Source: Acanthococcus lagerstroemiae
Lineage: Eukaryota > Arthropoda > Insecta > Hemiptera > Eriococcidae
Reading direction: 5' to 3'
Assembly: GCA_031841125.1 (NCBI GenBank)
Contig: CM063108.1
Location: 42,774,268 to 42,838,267 of the forward strand
Length of the DNA: 64,000 nt
In this document: in pieces, positions 23,232 through 35,939 of the stretch
Layout of the letters: the number at the start of each line of letters is the position of its first letter
Numbering within the stretch: the first letter of the stretch is position 1
Translations under genes and position numbers: made by a program
Notes under the pieces: generated by a model
The model's input: the letters and a program-made list of their open reading frames with translations, nothing else
Databases searched by the model: none
Told to the model about the DNA's origin: nothing

Positions 23232-23363
23232 AGCGAAAGAATTTTCAGAATTAATTTGGTATTGGTTAGCCCCCTCCCATGAGCCCCTCCACTCCAGATC
23301 GGCTATTTTCGCTTATGGATTTGTGTGTGAACAATCATTATATTCCACTACGTCTATTATCAG

Positions 23364-23369
23364 TTTATT
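23364..23369 (-). promoter_or_regulatory. Candidate polyadenylation signal of copy B
   Basis: AATAAA on the minus strand about 180 bases beyond the stop, conserved with copy A. Confidence 0.4.
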
Positions 23370-23544
23370 GTTTCATGTAAAATAAACGTACCTACTGGCT
23401 ATGTTATTTAAATTACTTTTGAAACAGTAGAACAAATGGTTATAATTATGTGGACGAGTGTCAGCATATTTCTATGTGATGTGGTACTTGTAAATACTTA
23501 GAAACTCGCTGAGCACAATCTTCAGATCAATTCTTTCCAGAATG

Positions 23545-26500
23545 CTAGCGTTTATATGGAAGAATATTAACTATTACTCCCGAAGCTTGCACTACTGGCG
23601 TGCATCCTTGTTCGAAATTCGATATCACATTGCTCAAGCTTGTTCCTCTAAGATTCCGTAAACTTTGGAACGCTGATCTGAACTACGAACCATATAACAA
23701 TGAAAATTAGTACCGATTGATGGGCAGAAACTCATATGAAATATCAGTCTTGGAGGAAGAAAGAAAAACAGTATAGAACCGAATCTTTACCTGATCAATT
23801 GATATCACTGGCGCGACATATTTTGGTGGAGTGATGAGAGTAGCGCAAAAATATACCGCATCATTGTTTTCAATATCGACGTAAGATGCGGGGTAGGCGT
23901 AGTAAAATGGCATTTTAGATGTGACTTCCTCAAGGAAAGAAAATAAAGGCAATGTTCCTGGCTGAACGACAACCGAACCTGGTTTGGTCACGTTTCTCAT
24001 AATACCCTCTAGAGTTCGAAATGATGGATTGGGGATGTATCCTTCCTAGAAAGTATTAGAATCAAAATACACCATCGATCTTAATCTAAAGTTATGTTGA
24101 ATGTTGGTTTCCTAATGAGTAATCATTAGTGAATAACTGAAACTTACCACAAATATTGGAACTGCAAAAATCAGAAGACCGTCACGTTTTGAAAAGGCGT
24201 TCACGTATGACCCGTACTTTTTGTTATAAAGGTAAAAATTCATGTATATCGGGGCTCTGAAATGAATCGTTGATGGGTCATTATTAAAAAGTAGGCATTT
24301 TCTGACTCATTACGACGTTATTTCGCATGATTCTCAAGAGTCTTAGTTTCCCTTCGTATCGTATATACTGTATTTCCTGATCATGGAATAAGTCAATTGA
24401 GACATGATCCCTATCTCCCAACGTCCTAACTTTCCTTTTCTCATTCTCTTGATCTATGTATAATACTTACTAGACTTACTGTTGAGCTCAGACACATTTT
24501 TTGGGACTAATTTTCTACGATCTAGGGAGGTTGAGTCTAGTCTCAAGAAATATACGAGCTATAGCCCAATCCATATTTGACAATTTTAACTGACCAATTT
24601 TTTCACCCCCGTAATCGTTCAAAATTCAAACATTTTCATTTTGTTATAATTATCGAGCCACGAAGCTACACTTTCGGGCTATGGGCTCGGAAGAGGTTTT
24701 TATCTACAGGTTGCAGGGGTATTCAGTAGCGGAAAGGTAGGTAAGGGTGTTGTTTATTCGCTTGTGGCAGTTGGAGAGAGCCAAAATTCGACTATTTTAA
24801 AAGGTCGCTTGTTCACTAATGACGCGGCTCCCCACGAGGCAGTGATTTGAATCGCTGCCGCCTCCTTATGGAGACCCCAAACTGGGGAAGAGAGTTGGAA
24901 ATAATAAAACTGGAGATCGGTGCTGTTTATGATGCCTGCCAATTATACGTGATAAATTTTTTGGTTTTAATGTCAATGAGTACTTGTACGTTGCTGGATA
25001 GATAAGAGATGAAAATTAAGGCGTAATAGTCAATTTTCTTACTTTTTGAGTACGAAGGTCGTTCAGAGAGTAAGTTAACAAAAAACTACAACAAATGTAT
25101 TCACGTACTACTTCTCGACATAATCTCCCAGTCGATTTAAACATTTGTCCGATTGGTGGATTAGTTTATCTATACTACTGGCGTACCACTTCACCGCCAT
25201 CGAATTGAACCCACTCGATCAGTTCATTGTCGTTATCAAATCTTCTTCTGGATAAACTGTTTCAGATGCAAGAAAATATGAAAATTCCTGGGAGCTAAAT
25301 TTGGGAAGCGGGGCGGATGTTCCCGAACCTTCCCATCCGAATTTCTGCTGCAAATTCTTCGTTACATTTGCTGTGTAAGGGGTCGCATTGTCTTGATGGA
25401 AAATCACTCCTCGCATCAACAAACTGTGACGTTTATTTTGTATGGCTCGGTTTCAATTTTTTTAAAACACAGTATCGTTCCGCATCGACCGTATTTCTGT
25501 GAGGTAAAAATTTCACTAGCAAAACACCTGCGAATGTAACGACAAATTTGCTGCAGGGATTCGGATTGGAAGTTTGGGAACACACACCCCATTCCTCAGA
25601 TTTTAGGACTCTACGGTTTTCATCTTTTCTTGCATCTGAAACAGTGTTTTTGTCCGAAAGAAGACTCGACAACGAGGATGAGCTGATCGAGGATGTATCA
25701 AGTTGGTTGAATTCAATAACGGCTAAATGGAATGCTAAAATGATAAACTAATCCACCGGTCAGACTTTAAATCGACTGGAAAATTATGTCGAGAAGTTGA
25801 ACATGGATATATCTAAACTTATTTCATTAGAACAAATTTCTCTAATTCGTTGTAATTTTCTTATTAGCCTCGTTACCTTACTTTTGAACGACCTTTCTAT
25901 GTGTTCAACGATTAACTTGGCCCCAAACAGGTAGACTATTATTTTTATCTTTTTTATGATACGTTATTCGATAATATACAAATGAATCACATTCAAAACC
26001 AAACTATCTTCCAACATTCGCATCTTGAATAGAATGATCATGATATAGCCAGAACTCTCTCTGGTAAGAGCAGAATATCTCTTCAGTGGGTCCCCAATGG
26101 ATCAGATTAAAAAATTACCTTCAAAATTGAATTCATCGACTTCGAAAACCTATATGTGACCTAGAATCATAAAATGTGCCACTGGTGTCAAAAAATCATT
26201 TTTCACTTTCATGACAATTCTTTTAGAAAAAATCACGCTCTTTCGAATGAAACGAATTGCCGTTTCCTATCTTCATTAGTGTTTCCGCAAATTGCATTTA
26301 ATAATTACATCAAAAGTTTAAAAACATCATTTTACATGGCATCGTGTGAAACGGGCCTACGGGAATGATAGAGAACAGAGAGTTCGAAACGCGATTTTCA
26401 TCGCAAAGCGTAAACGCAACACCACCAATGTACACGCTATGTACATCTGTACGCACCACTACCACTATCCCATCTTTATACTCGGCATCTTGAAAACTTG

Positions 26501-29500
26501 TTTTCGCACAAGAGGCACATTTCACGAATCCAGGTCACATATATTGAATACAGTCTCAAAATAATGATCCGGAGTCAACAGGGCCTCTATAGCATTTGGA
26601 AGGCGTACAACCGGACAATTATAATAAAAGTAAATTTGATTTTTACGTTTCGAGAGTGTAACTTCCCCTCTTCAGGTACAAGTAGAATCCATTCAACTTA
26701 TATTTGAAGAAAGAATGTTGCATTCGAGAAAGGTTTTAAAAACCAAATTTACTTATTGTACGTCATTGTTCGGTTTTGAGCCGATTAATTGTGAATATTA
26801 AATGAATTCCGAAATTAGTTTTGATTTCAAAATGACAGTCATTTAGTTGGAACTTCCTTTGACCAGAATCCCGTCTGATGGCACCCCAACAAGTTGGATC
26901 CAAACATTCTTTTCATATCTGAATCCCGTGAACTCCAATAAAACCTATGCAAACTGAATACACAATTTTTTTTCTTTTTTTCTTTCTGAAATGCGGAAGA
27001 TGTTTTGTTCTCTTAAAATAAGAAGGAAATAATTTAGGTCTTCTCGAGAACAGGAGGAAAATCTTGTTTTTTCAGTCAAGAAAATTTTATTACATGAATC
27101 TTTACTATATTTTCTGAACCGACCTAAAAATTTCTGTCATTTTGGGAAAAATGTTGACTGTTTCGGAGAATGAGATTTTGAAATCGAACCTCTATGACAG
27201 AAAACTTGTTTATTTATCTATTTTTACTGTTTTTTACGTAAAACATCTTAATGTTTCACTCGTATCGTAAAATTTGAATTTCAGAGTCCCGAATCGGCCA
27301 GATCCAAAATCTGACGCGATATTAGAAATCAGCGACGGAAAACAGCCATACTTTGATGTTTTGTTCGATACCTTTCCGTTTAGAATTCCAAATCTGGTGG
27401 CTTATTTGAGCCCCCCCCCCTCCTCCTTGAGAGGAGATAGAACATTAAACACGCATTTCATGTAATTTCGATTCAATCTCGCATTCTTCAGATATTTATG
27501 TACAGGCGCACTTCGCATAAAACCCTGTATTTAATTGGTACCGTTTATAACCTACTACAATCTGAATCTGCACGTTTTTAATACCCTTCAGGGTCGAGAA
27601 AAAAATATCTACATAAAAAGTCAAAATCTAAGGGTTTTTCCGCAAAAAAGGGGGTAGGTAGAGGCGCCTTTTACAGTAGATCTCCGATTATTCGGTATAA
27701 ACGGGGATTTGGGTCAGTCGGATGACTGGAAGTCAGTGTAAAACGGCGTTTCCTTATTGCCTCCTCATTACACAAATAAATGTACAGTAAAATATTCCAT
27801 GATCATGAGGTCATTTGTAGTACATATAAAAATATGAAGATCAAAAAGTTCAAAAGAAACATCAAAAAGATCCCAAGAAAAATCGAAACGATCATCACTT
27901 AAAATCACAGAGATCATTAGGTTTGTGGGGAGGGGACTAATGAAGGCATCCGCCGTGAGCCGATGCCTCCATCCACCTCAGCAGAAAACCCAGAGCTTTT
28001 TTTTGGCTTCTTGGTGTTTTTTAGGCATGAAATTTACAATTTTGTCCCAAGTTGCTCCGCTATCTCCCACCCCCTGGAAAAGTGGCTCCCCTTCCCTTAA
28101 AGAAATGTGTCTATAATGTTTTGCAACAGGATGAAACATCTCGATCACGTGCTCTACCGTGGCCGGATAAACATTACACAACAGTATAAAAAACAATGGG
28201 ATGAGATTATTAATATGATTTTAGCTGTATTTCGAATCCTAGATACGATGGCGTTAACCATTTTTCTCGAAAACCTGTCATTTTCCGTATTCAAAATTAA
28301 AATTTTAATTAAATTTTCACTGTTTATTCCTTTTTGTCGTCCAAAAATAGCTACACTGATACGGATAACTATACTGAAAGCGTATACTATAGTAGTTTAA
28401 TCAGTAGTATCATATTGATGATACTAAAAGTTGCATTTCAGATAGGAGATAGGGAAAAAATGAACTACATATAATCAAAAAATTAACATCGGCATTAAAT
28501 TCCTCGTTGCAAATCCATATATTCTCATTTCATTGTTTGAAAAAAAAATCTCAAATTGTTGTGTAGTGTAATAGAGAAAACAGCCGAATAAGCAAAAGCC
28601 GGATAGAAAGGCGGGAATTTTTGAGGCCGGATAATACGGCTTGCTGGATATAATTGGAAGCCAGACAATCGGAGGTCTACTGTATTAATATTCTCCAATC
28701 AAGTTAAAATTTTCAGGGGTTTCCACCAAGTGGAATAATAATCTACAAAAATGTTAGGTATAGAAATAGCTGGCACTGTAATATACATACGTGTTACCCA
28801 TAGAGATAAGAGCAATATGTTTATGCATTTTTTATCGTGTATGATTCTTACCCATATCCATCGATTTCGAAACAACAAAGGCTGTTATAAGCATCATTCC
28901 AGAAGAATCTTGTCATCTCAAATACGTATCCATCCGTGCCCAGGACACCGCCCGTAATTGAAACTGCTGGATTCGGCTGATTGTAACGTATTCGAACTAA
29001 TTTTTGAGAAATCAATTTTTACGAAATCGATATGAATTTTAATAATCAAACATGGGTCACATGGCCGGTAGGCAGCCTACCGTTTCTCTATGTGGTGCAG
29101 AATGTTTTTTTTTTGTTTGTTTGTTTTTGTTTTGAAATCAAACAGATAAACATTTTTTATCCTGCCCTCAAGGTCCAAAAAGAGGGGGAAGAACTTGAAG
29201 TAAATTTATATAGGTACAGAGTGCAGCATGGGAATCTATCATATTTCAGATTGCTATCTCACTTGATGGAGCGTATGACGATACAGGCATGCCAACGTGG
29301 CTTCCCAGACACCGCCTCCCTGGCCCAGGAACAAGTAAACGTAAACCAATGTTGTCCATGGAAATATGTCAAATTTTATACATTTTTATCCTAAATGAAA
29401 ATGGAATATGAGTATCATAAAATTACTTCTATTTTTAACAGTATTCTCGACCAGCGTCTTAAAATTTTTGATCACTTTTTCGAGCATGGTGTTCTAATTT

Positions 29501-31343
29501 TCTTCACAGGTCCCAGGTGCTTTGTTTCAATAATAGTCCCCTTTTCGCAGAAGTTTTTAAGCTATAAAAGAACAATTACTTTGGTGGGCACTGGTTTATG
29601 CGGCTGAATGGAGAAACGTTTTTGAAAAGCGCGAATAGTAGAGGCCTGAGGACTCTTACAAACTGACTCAACCGCAAACGCGTGGTCTTCCATTTTCTTC
29701 TCACTCATCTGGACTGAATACTACCAATAACTTAAATTTGATAAACTAGACGGCCATCAATTGATATCTCGCTTCCCCACTCCATTTGTTTCATTACTAT
29801 AGCGATTCGAAATACAATCGGTTAATCAAAACTTGAATATCTTGCTCCTCCTCTCCATTTCTTTCACTACTACAGTGATTTGACCATGTGAAATTGGACA
29901 ACCAGATAAACTCAACTGCCACCAGCTGATATCTCGCTCCTGGACTCAATTCGTTTCACTACTACAGCGATTTGAAAGACAATCAGATAACCAAAACTTG
30001 ATAGACTGTCGCTAGCTGATATCTTCCTCCCCCACTCCACTGGTTTCACGTCTACAACGATTTGAAATACAGTCGATTCCCAGGCCACATCCTGTAGAAT
30101 AAATTTTATTGGATCTTCTGAAAATTAAAATTATAACTGTAAAAAAAGAAGAAGCCAATACTTTAGTTCATACATTCAGGTTGCACCACAGAGAGCGCGG
30201 ATTGAAAAAAAAAAAAAAATTATGAAAATGAAAACGCGCTCTATGGGGTGCAGCGCGCAAAGGTACAGTGTCAACTGAGGACCTCATAGCCATTTTTTCC
30301 ATTCGGTGCAGAGCACTACTCAAATCGCTTTATATGGTGCACCTTGTGCACTGCAGCACACTTAATGTCGGTCGTGGTCAGTCAAATTAGTTTTACTTAT
30401 GTAGGTCTATAAAGTTATAATTTAGAGACAAGGATAATAATATCTCATAATTTTTGTCTTGTCCCTCCGGTCACTGACGCGATGCTCGAAAGGGTAGTTC
30501 CTGTGGCCGGGGGTGCGGTGTCATAGGGGCCACTTTGGCATGCGTGCATCGCCATACGTCCCACCACAAGTATAATTTTTGTCTTCATGAAAATACGTAC
30601 CCTTACATTAATAATATCAAGATAATTACTTGTATATCCAGTATTATTTATGGTAAAAGACTGAGATTGAGCAACTGTATAAACCAACGGAGTTGCATTA
30701 ACTGGCCGTACATTCTCTGTTTCAATATTGAGTGGCGTGTTAGTATCAAACGGAAATGGTGTAGTAAGATCCGATGGCCACGTACATGCTGTTGCACATG
30801 AGAAGTAATTAATTTGAAATTTTAAAATAGAAATTGAAATATTAGTACCTATATCACTGTGATATGAACCATATTGGTGGCGAAGCGGATGTCATTGCGT
30901 CGCGAGTTTGACACGTAGATCGGTCATATACGACAGAGAATCGTACCGCGACACATAAACATTTTCTGAAATTGTACTTACCTATAACGAGATTACAAAG
31001 CGTTTCGGAAGACTTCATTGTTTAAAAATAATATATAATGAAAGACAAAAAGGTCTAACCGTTATTTCAAAAACATGTCTTAGTCTCTTTTGGTACCCAA
31101 AAATCCGCCGGATGTCAGCCATGACTCATTTGATTGTTTAATAGGTTCCTGGATGTTACTATTCGACTTACTAAAAATTCTCGCGACGCATAAAATTTTG
31201 AAAATTCGCCGCTTGTGATATGAATCAGGACCACACGAAATAACTTACATACCTCGAGCAATTGCAGTTTTCGAGGTACAAATGGCAGTAGAACTTTCCA
31301 ACCATCCTAATGTCAGAAGCAAAAGTGGTAACGAATAATACAT
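23545..31343 (-). CDS. Copy B of orphan secreted-protein family, core frame open
   Basis: Core exons in transcript order are 31253-31343, 30607-30788, 28852-28976, 24148-24256, 23791-24045 and 23545-23682. All have GT-AG borders and the same phases as copy A, and join into 299 residues. Residues 1-20 form a signal peptide (MYYSLPLLLLTLGW...). Exon 2 has WPSDLTTPFPFD; exon 3 has GVLGTDGYVFEM and NSLCC; exon 4 has AFSKRDGL; exon 5 has PFYYAYP and YFCATL; exon 6 has GCTPVV. The micro-exons seen in copy A are present (31172-31212, 30982-31012), but the acceptor of the first is CAA instead of CAG. Product therefore likely uses exon 1 joined to exon 2, which is in phase. Predicted extracellular. 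No recognised domain; function unknown. Confidence 0.7.
25053..25897. mobile_element. Mariner-derived foldback element, copy in unit 2
   Basis: Counterpart of 1857-2669: inverted ends with GGTCGTTCA and flanking TA (25051-25052, 25898-25899). Both arms carry the transposase C-terminus (HSSDFRTLRF, then ASETVFLSERR) in opposite directions. It keeps a little more of the left arm than the unit 1 copy. Confidence 0.72.
26155..26539 (+). mobile_element. MITE with TGTGACCT ends and TATA duplication
   Basis: TGTGACCT at the left and AGGTCACA at the right, flanked by TATA (26151-26154, 26540-26543). Unit 1 has a single TATA at the same point (near 2929), so the insertion followed the segmental duplication. 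385 bp, non-coding. Confidence 0.8.
26722..28214. other. Unit 2-specific insertion, content unrecognised
   Basis: About 1.5 kb interrupts the sequence that is continuous near 3083 in unit 1. It is AT-rich with a C10 run near 27410. Reading frames of 60-97 codons occur but resemble nothing I know. Edges are not clear enough to name an element. Confidence 0.45.
29700..30090 (+). repeat. Tandem repeat of about 110-125 bp, unit 2
   Basis: At least three degenerate units with TTCACTACTAYAGCGATTTGA and GCTGATATCTCGCTCC words. It corresponds to the shorter array at 16150-16400. Confidence 0.65.
30461..30571 (-). mobile_element. Short GC-rich retroposon, 111 bp, with 14-bp duplication
   Basis: Flanked by exact ATAATTTTTGTCTT repeats (30447-30460, 30572-30585). 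Unit 1 has the empty site once (about 17309-17322). Related copies lie at 47641-47754 and, partly, at 45797-45860, 15683-15750 and 29266-29335. The variable, long duplications suggest target-primed reverse transcription. No clear tRNA promoter seen, except a TTTCGAGTAT word faintly like a B box. Confidence 0.78.
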
Positions 31344-31721
31344 ATTATATATTATTTATTATACACGAAAACTTTGAGTGCTTACAATGTACACCAAAAA
31401 ACTTTGTGTACGTATGAAAAGTAGTATGTGGACTTCTTGGCTTATGTACCCTGAGCAGACCGTTTAATCAATAAATATCTTTAAAATTTTTCGTATCCTC
31501 GAGCTGATGTAGGATTCATTTAAGCATCAAGTTATTATACCCCATAAATTAGATATGTTTAAGTTATCTCACATTCCCCTGACAAGTGTGTATACAGGAT
31601 ATATACGTATTTGTTTTATCTTCCGTGCGGTATTTTGAAAAGCTGGTACATAGATAAACTGAGCTGTTCCCTATTATGACAGAAAAATATACATTAGTCA
31701 TTTTGTGCCTCTTGAATACCT

Positions 31722-31980
31722 GTTTTTCTTCTATTATATAAATTGAAACGTCCGTTCTTTCCTCTGTCCGCATCACGCTTTTTCTGCTCGGTCGATTTTC
31801 GTGAAATTTGTAAAAACTTCAAAAAGTTCTTTGGTTGAGCTGTATTCAAGCTCCAAAGTTACCAAAAAGTGACGACTTTTATGGACATTTCGGTGTGGTA
31901 ATTGAACAGGGGTAAGACGAGGTCCATTTTCGTTTTGAAGCGAACGGCATTGTTTGTATGTATATAGACATCAGCGGGAA
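31722..31980. other. No gene seen
   Basis: Between the duplication edge and the tandem array. TTTCTGCTCGGTCGATTTTC resembles a repeat fragment, unassigned. Confidence 0.3.
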
Positions 31981-32368
31981 GTGGGGTGATTCTCCTGTAC
32001 TGTTACATCAGAAGAGGTCGAAAAGTGATGTTGCATATTCAATTGAGCAGTGATTTTGTGCAGTGGTAAGCAGTTGATTTTAGTGAAATTTGTTTTGACA
32101 TATTGGTGGGGTGGTTCTCCTGTACTGTAACATGAGAAGCGTCGAAAAGTGATATTGCGTATTCAGTTGAGCAGTGATTTTGTGCAGTGGTAAGCGGTTG
32201 ATTTTTGTAAAATTTGTTTTGACATATTGGTGGGGTGGTTCTCATGTACTGTTACATCAGAAGCGGTCGAAAAGTGATATTGCGTATTCAACTGAGCAGT
32301 GATTTTGTGCAGTGGTAAGCGGTTGATTTTCGTGAAATTTGTTTTGACATATTGGTGGGGTGGTTCTA
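31981..32368 (+). repeat. Tandem repeat, 124-125 bp x 3.1
   Basis: Units start GTGGGGTGGTTCTCCTGTAC at 31981, 32106, 32230 and partly 32355. They contain TGAGCAGTGATTTTGTGCAG and TTTGTTTTGACATATTGG. The last partial unit ends exactly at the 3' edge of the fifth exon of copy C. Confidence 0.92.
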
Positions 32369-32369
32369 C

Positions 32370-33416
32370 CTGAAGAATAGATATTATTGGCCATATATGT
32401 TTGGGTAGTGAGAGAAAAGTGGAGCAGTAATATCGCGTATTATTCCCTTCAGCATCGGTGTATGCTCCTGGATACGCGTAGTAAAACTGCATATTCTGTA
32501 GCGCATTCTCGATAATACCAAACAAGGGAAGTGCTCCATTCTGAACAACAAACGAACCTGACCTAGTCACTTGCCTTAGAATGCGTTCTAATGGTGTAAA
32601 TAAGGGATTAGGGTTGTAGCCTTCTTGAAAAAAATCAGAACAGTTGTATTTTGATGAATCCTTAATTAAGCTGTACTCAGATTGCATATAGGTATTTCTA
32701 ATGTTACTATCTTTGCTTACCACCAACATTGGAATGCAAAAAATGAAAATACCGTCGCATGGTGAGCTAAAGCATTTTCAAGCGAACTGTACTTCTTGTT
32801 ATAATAGTATGCGTTCATGTAGAGTGGTGGTCTGAAATGAGTAGTCCACATGTACAATATTTTACTTTGATACTAACCTGTTTAAGGGAAACGGTCCTAT
32901 TGCATGAAGTAAGTAAGAGGCTATGGCATGATCCTTAATTTATCTTACTGAGAGAGAGGAGATCGCCGAAGTAATTTTTTTTCAGAAATTCAGATTTTTG
33001 AATAAAAAACACTTTAACTTTGAAGAGAAAAAAAGTGGTATTTATGTTTTTATTAGTCCATATTTTGGAGACAATTCCTTTCAAATTATTTGCTGGAAGG
33101 GATGAGCAAACACATCCCAAACTCCCCGAGAAGCGTCACCAATAGCAAAGGGTGTAATTGATATTGCTTCCTTATTATATTCAAATGAATTGTTGATTTA
33201 AAATGGGAGATTAGTCGAGTTTGTACGCTGCTACTCACATTCTTGAGATGAATTTCATTATCTAAGATAATAGAACTCAACTAATTCTTACCCGTATCCA
33301 TCTATGTCGTTACAACAGATGCTGTTGTAAGCATGATTCCAAAAAAATTGGATCATCAGAAATATATAAACATCTTGGCCCAAGACACCACCGGTCATTG
33401 TAGAAATTGTAGTGCA
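32370..33416 (-). pseudogene. Copy C of orphan secreted-protein family, partial and broken
   Basis: Three core exons are present: third (33292-33416, 125 nt as in copy B, with TGGVLGQDVYIF and NSICCNDIDGYG), fourth (32721-32831) and fifth (32370-32624, with QNGALPLF and FYYAYPG). The fourth is 111 nt instead of 109: two extra bases between the AHH and DG codons shift the frame. The fifth begins after CAA rather than CAG, so the acceptor dinucleotide is displaced by one base. No first, second or last exon was found on either side. It is therefore a gene fragment or decayed copy, closer to the relic at 20041-20245 than to A or B. Confidence 0.7.
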
Positions 33417-33429
33417 CTGATTTAGTCGT

Positions 33430-33810
33430 ATTCGGACTATTTAGAAAGGAACCATTTAGTTTTTAATCGAGAGTACATCAACTTATATATAATATGAGTA
33501 GCTTAGTAGGGTGTCTATAATTTCATCAAAAGTCTAGAATTTCACAAAGAGCTCGAAAGTAGTTTATAGTATCAATAAAATGGAAACACTCTCGGCCTAA
33601 ATTATGAGAACTGTGGGAAGTCCAAACCTCTTCCTCGTACATTACCATGAGGTATATACTCATGTGAAGGTAGACGACAAAACAAGAACAACAAAAACAG
33701 CCTTTATTCGTGTATATGATATTATGTAGCATAGTTGTACTACAAAGTTGTTACGGCCCTGCGATAGACGAAAATTCGAAGATTACATGTCTCGTAGGTA
33801 TGACTAGTAT
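33430..33810. other. No gene seen
   Basis: AT-rich sequence between copy C and the LINE tail; nothing recognised. Confidence 0.35.
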
Positions 33811-33817
33811 GCGCTCT

Positions 33818-34140
33818 TTAGCGCAACCCCTCACCCAACCTCGCCAAGCGCAACCATAGATATGCTGCTCCCATTCGTTGACAAAGGCCCCCCCCCCCAG
33901 TTGTTTCCCAACTTGTACGATTTTGGGCTGCTCTGACCCAGAGGATCCCTACTTTCCTTACTATTCGGTCACTCCACCTCAGTGCCGGCCTGCCTTTCTT
34001 TCTCCTCCTGACGCACGGGGTCCACCCTGTGATCCTGTTATTCCAGTTATCTTCAAAGCTTCGGGCGATGTAGCCTGCGTATCTTTTTCCTTTTTTTTTG
34101 CCACGTATATCACGTCTTTCCATTTCGCCTTCTGCCTGAT
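33818..34140 (-). mobile_element. 5'-truncated non-LTR retrotransposon tail (RTE-like)
   Basis: The minus strand encodes GRPALRWSDRIV, then WVRAAQNRTSWE and a terminal block. This is the usual C-terminus of RTE-type reverse transcriptases (R-G-R-P-x-x-R-W, then W-x-x-x-A-Q-x-R-x-x-W). A C11 run in the codons around TGGGGL and a changed ending suggest decay. Only the last 100 or so residues are present. Confidence 0.75.
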
Positions 34141-34144
34141 TTTT

Positions 34145-34750
34145 TTTTTTAAATTACCTTATCGCTTAACCTTATTCCTATTAGTAAACTTTCCTAACAT
34201 ACTATTCTGAAGTTTCCTGGCCTCCGCCCGTGTGGTGGAACAGGTTTAGGCACCGTGCAGCAGGATTGGATGTACGCATGCTTCCAACATTCTCAGTTTG
34301 AACTGAATTTTCAAATTCACCGTGAAAATGGAGATTACACGGAGTTAGAACTCAGTAATCTGATTTATAAACGATCATTAAATAGTATGACCAAGTTCAA
34401 TCTGACTTAAATCTAATACGGAGTATTTTGAGCATTCTCTGTGAATTTTAAGATCTTTAATGCCTCATAATTTCTTAAGGAGGCTCTCACGTCCGCGAAA
34501 TTTTCGGGGAATATATAAAATGGCTTAATATAAAACAGTTCCAAAAATTTCAGGTTAAAAATTCATGGTGAGGGGGGAGGGGGGGGCAAAACATTTTGTG
34601 GACCGCTTCTAATTGGAGTATATACTGACATAATTTTTAGTTGCAAATTTTCTCAAGGTTCACCTAAAGAAATCCTGAAAATTTGAGTCGCGTACATACA
34701 ACAAACCAACAAATAAATGATTTTATGAGGATAGAGAAGAAAAGATACAT
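34145..34750. other. No gene seen
   Basis: AT-rich spacer with a G-rich patch near 34575; no recognisable feature. Confidence 0.35.
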
Positions 34751-34751
34751 A

Positions 34752-35627
34752 CAAAGGGTGTCGCTCAATAACTGAGACTAAAATTCGTACGGCCCACCAA
34801 CGCTACCTATCGGCGTTTAAACGCAATAGGGGAATAATTTGGTTCATGAGCTATTGATTAAGACCACTCCGAGCTCATTTGATTGAAAACTCGCTGTTCC
34901 AGACCAGTTTGAAAGAAACTATATGCGTTGACCCCTCCAGGTTTTTTAAAGAAGGGAAAAAAGCATACAATTACAAAATTTTTCATTAATCATCATCTTC
35001 ATTAAGTACACGAATATCTTTTTCAAAATAAGCGCTATTAATGGCTATACAGGCGTCCATTTGTTCTTGCCATTTATCAAACGTTTTTGCGTATTCCGCC
35101 GCCGGTAACGAGGATAAAAACATCTACGCTGCGGTGATGACTTCTAAAAAAATCACAATTCACCCCCCCCCCCGTTTAGTCCTGACCTCACCCCTTGCGA
35201 CTTTCGATTATTTTTTCAGCCGAAGGCAGCCTTACTTGGTTGTCAATTCAACACGAATCAAGAAGTCATCACCACGACGCATATGTTTTTCTCCTTGTTA
35301 CCGGCGGCGGAAGACGCGAAAATGTTCAATGAATGGCAAGAACGCATGGATACCTGTATAGCCATGAATGGCGCTTATTTTGAAAAAGGTATTCGTGTAC
35401 CTAATGAAGATGATGATTAATAAAAAATTTTGTAATCGTATGCTTTTTTTCCTTCTTTAAAATTTTTTTTTAAAAACCTGGAGGGGTCAACGCATATGGT
35501 TTCTTCCAAATTGGTCTGGAACAGCGAGTTTTCAATCAAATGAGCTCGGAGTGGTCTTAATCAATAGCTAATGAACCACTGGTGGGCCGTACGAATTATA
35601 GTCTCAGTTACTTAGCGACAGCCTGTG
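34752..35627. mobile_element. Second mariner-derived foldback family
   Basis: Inverted ends CAAAGGGTGTCGCTCAATAA and its counterpart at the right are flanked by TA (34750-34751, 35628-35629). Both arms encode, outward in opposite directions, a Tc1/mariner C-terminus with W-Q-E-x-M-D-x-C-I-A and AYFEK. The arms differ by many substitutions, so they are not a recent palindrome. The middle has a C11 run. Confidence 0.75.
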
Positions 35628-35939
35628 TAACTCAGAAACCTGGGCACCGAGTTCTCCCATACGGAGAAAATGGAGAAAATCTTAGGTGGGTTGCCTGTCG
35701 TATATCCAAAAAGTGCTAGAGTAGATCCATAACCTCTTAGCAGAAAGAGGGACGGACAGTCAACTATACCTAGATCAAGTGACAGATAATAAAACAAATA
35801 GCTGAGATAAAAAACAGATAGTTTCCCAGCAATTTTGCCGACAAGTAAGGGGGCATAAACCAGGCTTGTATTATTACTAATTGAAAAGTGCTACTGGAAG
35901 CTGTAATTTAGCAAATTTGATTACTAGTGTAATATACTT
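35628..35939. other. No gene seen
   Basis: Spacer between the foldback and the CCCTATTGACCA element; nothing recognised. Confidence 0.35.

Larger units (their letters stand above)
23232..31721. repeat. Segmental duplication unit 2
   Basis: Collinear with 1-3527 plus 15126-18474, including gene exons, introns and the mariner foldback. It lacks the Helitron nest and the 16758-17293 insert. It has its own insertions at 26155-26539, about 26722-28214 and 30461-30571. Homology at the left edge begins where the window begins, so unit 1 may extend further left. Confidence 0.88.
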
